A program made the position numbers and the translations under genes. The notes beneath the pieces were generated by a model. It was given only the letters and a program-made list of their open reading frames with translations, had not been told where the DNA came from and did no database searches. From Phoronis australis (taxonomy: Eukaryota; Phoronida; Phoronidae): a stretch of 64,000 nucleotides of DNA. The DNA lies in assembly GCA_002633005.1 (NCBI GenBank), contig NMRA01000143.1, positions 523,206 through 587,205 of the forward strand, read 5' to 3'. Positions within the stretch are counted from its first letter, which is position 1. Each line of letters begins with the position of its first letter. Shown here piece by piece: positions 59,113 to 64,000 of this stretch.

Positions 59113-59734
59113 GGTCCATAGGGTATGAAACAGCGTATCATTCCGAAATCCTGGAGGTCGGAGGCCTCGGTTATTCTAGCTTATATAATGATTACAACTG
59201 TAGATACATGAATATCATAGCTGACCAACCTTGTGGTTCCAGAACTTCTCCACTCGTGCTAATTGGTAAGTTCCGGTCAGGGGTTGTGTTATCCCGATCT
59301 GTAACAATGTGCGACAACTGCTGTTATATAGCACTGGTAAAAAGAATCGATTACAGTATGGAACAAATTTGAACGCTCTTCAATTGTCGGCATCCTATAT
59401 CCGGAAAGTTTGAGCTCCCAGTTAATGACAAAATGTATGACAAAGAAGGTAAATACACGTGCTCAGCAATGTTTAATCTTTCTCTTCCATTACTTTATAT
59501 TACCGGAACGCAGCAGACGAGTATAATCTATAATCTCGAAAGGTGGATCCAAAACCAAAGATTAAACACTACAAATTTCAAGGTCACGGATTTCGTCGAA
59601 ATACGCATGAATTCGTCAAAATATAGACGAAATGGAATGCTGAATCATTTGGAAACTAGCCTTGAAAGTTTCACTTCGAAATTTCACCGACTTTCGGGCG
59701 ACTACAAAAAGATATCCTATTTTTTAAATCTTAA
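59113..59734 (+). repeat. 620-bp direct duplication, copy 1
   Basis: From TGGTCCATAGGGTATGA to GATATCCTATTTTTTAAATC, aligning with 60586-61204 at roughly 85-90 percent by eye. Short frames in each copy are broken differently, so coding is unlikely. Confidence 0.85.
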
Positions 59735-60585
59735 TTAGTCAGTCCTGGACGTCAAGTTGCATTTGAGGCCTTGGAAAAATCCCAAGTTGCCACATGAAAT
59801 CTGAGGTCGCCAAAACTGGCGTCAAAATCATTGACTAAAAAAAGGTCGTGCCGTACTCCTGCCAATAACGATAGAACGCAGACAATCTCAATACACTGGA
59901 ATCGCGTGTTTTACCGATCTTGCCCGATTTTTGGCGAACAATTCCGCCTTCCGTCTGTTTACCTCCTCTTGCCAAACCTCCACATACCGCGTGTTCAGTT
60001 TAGCACTGTTATAACCGTCTCCGATGCTTATACGTAATTTTACTTGGGGTAGCTGCGGATAGTGGTCAGCGGTAGTGCTGCCGACTGTTTTCTGTTTGCC
60101 GCGTTTTCTCGTGGTGACACAATACGAGGCGAAAAGGCGAATTCACCCATCGTTAGACGCCCCTAGTGCGTTTTAGTGTTGAAATCAACTGCAGTAAAAC
60201 ATTGGTGATGCAGGACTATCTAGCCTACACCCAGCATCAACAATCCTCTAGAGGAGGTCTTTTAAAATACATTTCTAGTCAATAGTTTATTGCAATGCGT
60301 AAAGTTAATTCTCCACACAACGAAGGACGGGTGCCACTGCACATTCTTCATGCTGGAAACTACCACCAATACCTGGTCAACTGAGAACCGATGGGGAACT
60401 CGACACGAGACATTATTTTTGCACACCTGCAGTACCGCCTGATAAAACCTCATGTCCGGCCTCGCCCCTTTCATGTTCTTGTCTTCTCTCCCTAGTCGCC
60501 TGTGTCAAAATATTAACTTGATGCCTGGAGCGACATCATATATAGATAACACTACATGAGTGGTAAATTTCCCGAACCAGCTTTG

Positions 60586-61204
60586 GTCTATAGGGTATGA
60601 ATCAGCGTATCATTCCAAAATTCTGGACTCCGGATGCCTTGGTTATTCTAGCTTACAAAATGATTAGATACATGCATATCATAGCTGACCAACCTTGTGC
60701 TTCCAGATCTTTTCCACTCGTGGCAGTTGGTAACTTCCGGTCAGGGTTTGTGTTATCCCGCTCTGTAACAAAATGCGACGACTACTGTTATTTTCCACTG
60801 GTAACAAAGAGTCGCTTACCGTGTGGAACAAAATTGAACGCTCTTCACTTGTGGGCATCCTACATCCGGGAAGTTTGAACGTCCAGTTATGGCAAACTGT
60901 ATGACACAGAAGGTAAACACTCGTGCTCAGCAATGTATAAAATTTCTCTTCCATTACTTTATATTACCCGAAACATTGACACACGCAGCAGACGAGTATA
61001 ATCTATAATCTCGAAAGTTGGATCCGAATCCAGTTACAATACAGATTTCAAGGTCATCAGATTTCGCGGTCGAAATACGCCTGACTTCGTCAAAATATAG
61101 ACGAACTGGAATGCTGAATCATTTGGAAACTAGCCTTGGAATTTACACTTCGAAATTTCACCGACTTTCGGGCGACTGCAAAAAGATATCGTATTTTTTA
61201 AATC
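60586..61204 (+). repeat. 620-bp direct duplication, copy 2
   Basis: Second copy, same orientation, 850 bp downstream of the first. Two directly repeated ends around a short interior resemble an LTR element with a collapsed interior. Canonical TG...CA ends and a primer-binding site are not evident, so a tandem duplication is equally possible. Confidence 0.85.
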
Positions 61205-61216
61205 TAACGGACATTT

Positions 61217-61315
61217 GTCTTGTATGTGGGCATGTACCTTGTATGTCAAACTTTTCTTTAAATGTATGCGGGCATGTACCTTGTATGTCAAACTTTTCTT
61301 TAAATGTATGCGGCC
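61217..61315 (+). repeat. 46-bp two-unit tandem duplication
   Basis: The block with GGGCATGTACCTTGTATGTC and AAACTTTTCTTTAAATGTATG occurs twice in succession, immediately after duplication copy 2. Confidence 0.9.
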
Positions 61316-62951
61316 ATGATTTGCCTTTCGACTGAGGCTCGATGCATACTTCCTTTCTTTGCCGAGTGACACCTCCACATTCGCGGTACAGGCGTTCCGG
61401 TGACCGGTTGCATGAAACGGTCCATAAGTTTTAGGAACGTACTTAAGTAATAGTGACGTCCATAAGTTTTAGAGACTGTTGGGTGCAATGTTCCCTATAG
61501 TTTATTAAGGCCTAACATTAAGGTTATCTAAACCCCGCAAAGTCCCTTTGTTGAGTTCTTTTCAGCAAAATGGCTGATGAACTTCATACTGCTGTTGAAA
61601 ATGGACTTTTCAGGGACAGAACCAACCCGCTCGAAAGGTAATGAAATTTCGTCAAAATCCCTCGGCAAATCTCGGAATTTTGACGCAGTTTCCAAGAGGT
61701 TTTGCCCATGTCATAAACCTGAGACTCGTGTAGGTTTCCGGGTTAATGTACCTGCTTAAGTCATGGTTGATATCCTGTAATTTGGGAGGCGAGCAGTTGG
61801 GCCTTGAAAATGCCGATCCCCATTTTTACTTCATCTTTCCGAAATTTGGATTCGACCGACAAATAGGCATAAGCGGTCACTCAACGTTTTTACACTTGTT
61901 TTATGCATTCCAAACGGTTAAAATGAGGCTTCACTACCAATCAATAGTTGGCGTTTTCACAAAAATACATGCATTGTCTTCAAGTCACGTGATATCACAA
62001 AAATTGAGATTGCCTGGATCTGCCATTCTTTATACATATACGTCCTTAAAATATTGAACAGACCAGACAACCTGACTGAAAGCCTTTTGAAAATAATTCG
62101 TGATAGGCCGGGTAAAAGTGACATTCCGAGTTAATAGACTATATTTTAAGTTAGCTTTATTCCAAGTTAATGAACTATATTTTAAGTTAGCTTTCGAATA
62201 GGTTTAGCAGGCTTCACACTTAAAATCATATGTCACACCCATTGCAAAACTTTCGTAGGTTCTACTCGACATCAGGTTCTACACAACTTGTAGGCATCAG
62301 AACGACGACACTGTTGATAAACACAAGTCCACGCTATCACGAATTGACCTATCGCAAGCTCCGCTCCCTTGCGTAATGTCGACGAACAAACAATGAGTTT
62401 TACCCAGCAACATATGTTGTTGGTCTGGTAAAATGGCGGCTTGGAAACGAAGGTGTGTCAATATAATGCTGCGTTCTAAATGGTCAGTTAACCCGTCACT
62501 CAAAATTCTGGCGATGGGTCAATCATTCAACGGTAGCAGATGCCTTGGCGGAGAGAAGCCGGTCGTGTGTCAAATTTGGTGACCGTGTACTGCCTCGGTT
62601 CAAAATTACAAGCAAATGTCCCTCTAAATGGCGCGTTTCCCCAACGTGATAGGGTGCATTGACGTGCGTACATATGACTTTCCCCCGTCAATGAGTTTGA
62701 AAGTTTCTTCTGTACATAACTACCAGACACAAGGAAACTATTAAACTCAGAAATCACTTCGTACAGCGAAGTTAATGTTTTTTAAAAAGATTTAGAACAT
62801 TAATCCAATAAGATATTTCTTTTCATGTCAGGAACGCACGCACATTTCACATTATTTCATGGCAGGTGTCTTTGTTTAGGAGGCTGTAACTGAGCAACTA
62901 ATTCGGTGGCCCTACCTTCTGTACTAGGAAAAGATCAAACATGAAATTTAA
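61316..62951. other. No gene recognised
   Basis: Short frames only. A 34-bp two-unit duplication (ACTATATTTTAAGTTAGCTT) lies at about 62133-62195. Confidence 0.4.
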
Positions 62952-63793
62952 CAAGAGCAACGCAGAGCGTTGAAATGCGCCCACGAATGCACCGCAAACG
63001 GGGTGCTTCTAGGTTTGCAGTATTTGTATCATAAATTGGCCACTAGATGGCACAAAAACGTCCAATCCATCCGAAACCGGGAACATACCATCGGTTCTTT
63101 AACAGAAAACTATTAACAAATTTCATACAAATCCGTCAAGGAACATCAGAGAAACGGGAGAAAATGGAAAACATGAAATTGCCACTAGGGGGCACAGCGT
63201 TAGTTGGATCCGCCTAAAATTTGTCGTCGTCTGTTGTTAGCTTCATATAAATACACTTACTAAATTTAATAAAGATCATGGTATGGGTTTAAGAGATACA
63301 GCTGTGGGTGCAAAACAAAAACAAAGCTATCACTAGGAGGCTCCACCATGCAGTAGTCGAAGTCGTTCATCGTCAACCGTCCTCTTAGAGCAGTTTGGTT
63401 GATAGAGGGGTGCACGCCAAAAACAAGCTCGAAAACAGTAAAAATGGCCACTAGGTGGCGCAAACTACGCCGAATCCATCCGAAAGCGGGAGGATAGCGT
63501 CATGTCTATATGCTAAATTTTATGAAGATACGTTGAGGACCTTTAATTGGAGATACAGAGGTAAGCGTATAAAACTAAAATTGACATTACGGCCGGGGGC
63601 ACAGCAGTAGTCCGGATCCGTCTGAAAGTTCGCTTATGCCGGTCCCCCATAAAAGGAACACGTGCAAAATTTCATGAACATTCGTCAAAGCTAGGGTTTT
63701 GGAGAAAGAGCAGGGAACGCCGGACTCCGTAGGGACGGACGGACGGACGGAGATGACGGCACAATGCCTCCACATATAAATATGTGGGCGCAC
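62952..63793 (+). mobile_element. Family A element, copy 5
   Basis: Full-length copy from CAAGAGCAACGCAGAGCGTT to CATATAAATATGTGGGCGCA. CTCF-like blocks: CCACTAGATGGCAC near 63040, CCACTAGGGGGCAC near 63182, CCACTAGGTGGCGC near 63448. Confidence 0.88.
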
Positions 63794-63904
63794 AAAAAGT
63801 AAATGGTAATCCGGCAGGAGACTTGGATGAATTGTTAAGTTTTATCTTGAACTAACTAAACGAGTTGGCCTGGACCTCTGCAAATATATGCGCTGGCCAT
63901 GTCC

Positions 63905-64000
63905 GTAACACAGACGTCCTCAGCTTCTGATCGTCTCTAATACACTACATATATACTATAAGGTATGACACACGAATTCCACGGGTGCTTCAGTTCAGCC
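63905..64000 (+). mobile_element. MITE family M, third copy running off the window
   Basis: ACAGACGTCCTCAGCTTCTG followed by ATCGTCTCTAATACACTACA and AAGGTATGACACACG...GGGTGCTTCA matches the left end at 43976 in the same orientation. Only the first half is in the window. Confidence 0.7.

Overview
The window is eukaryotic, most likely from a marine invertebrate animal. Genes are split by GT-AG introns, coding density is low, base composition is AT-rich, and much of the rest is decayed transposons, fold-back elements and minisatellites. The recognised proteins (MPHOSPH10, PSMG4, SMIM8, a C2H2 zinc-finger protein) are animal-type. The species cannot be named from sequence alone. There is one scaffold gap (8279-8797) and a single N at 52784.

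Layout. 1-9.8 kb: no convincing gene; a 36-bp minisatellite, an LTR-like remnant and two copies of a dispersed repeat family, called family A here. 9.8-22.0 kb, minus strand: a complete 11-exon MPHOSPH10 gene (664 aa) whose splice phases all agree. 22-27.8 kb: a decayed non-LTR retrotransposon interrupted by a Harbinger-like MITE. 27.8-31 kb: an exon with a pipsqueak-type helix-turn-helix, then an intact C2H2 zinc-finger gene, then a 48-bp minisatellite. 33-35.3 kb: a fold-back element and a broken Ty3/Gypsy-like remnant. 35.5-44 kb: two inverted arms of about 270 bp bracket about 8 kb that holds a minus-strand split gene (winged-helix-like exon, P-element-like transposase fragment) and a plus-strand split pseudogene ending in a damaged PHD finger. 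44-45.9 kb: a MITE split by a second 1.7-kb element. 47.7-54 kb, plus strand: PSMG4 (one coding exon), then SMIM8 with one common coding exon and three candidate last exons. 55-64 kb: tRNA-like SINE heads, a 620-bp direct duplication, another family A copy and the edge of a third MITE copy.

How the genes work. MPHOSPH10 is a U3 snoRNP/SSU-processome factor and PSMG4 a 20S proteasome assembly chaperone, both housekeeping. SMIM8 is a small single-pass membrane protein of unknown function. The zinc-finger protein is a probable DNA-binding regulator. They share no pathway; PSMG4 and SMIM8 lie head-to-tail about 360 bp apart.

Most interesting points: (1) family A carries internally repeated matches to the CTCF core motif; (2) the 8.5-kb inverted-repeat-bounded locus could be an undescribed composite DNA transposon; (3) SMIM8 has an ancient, same-length alternative terminal exon, plus a recent near-identical copy whose boundaries look like two haplotypes joined in the assembly.
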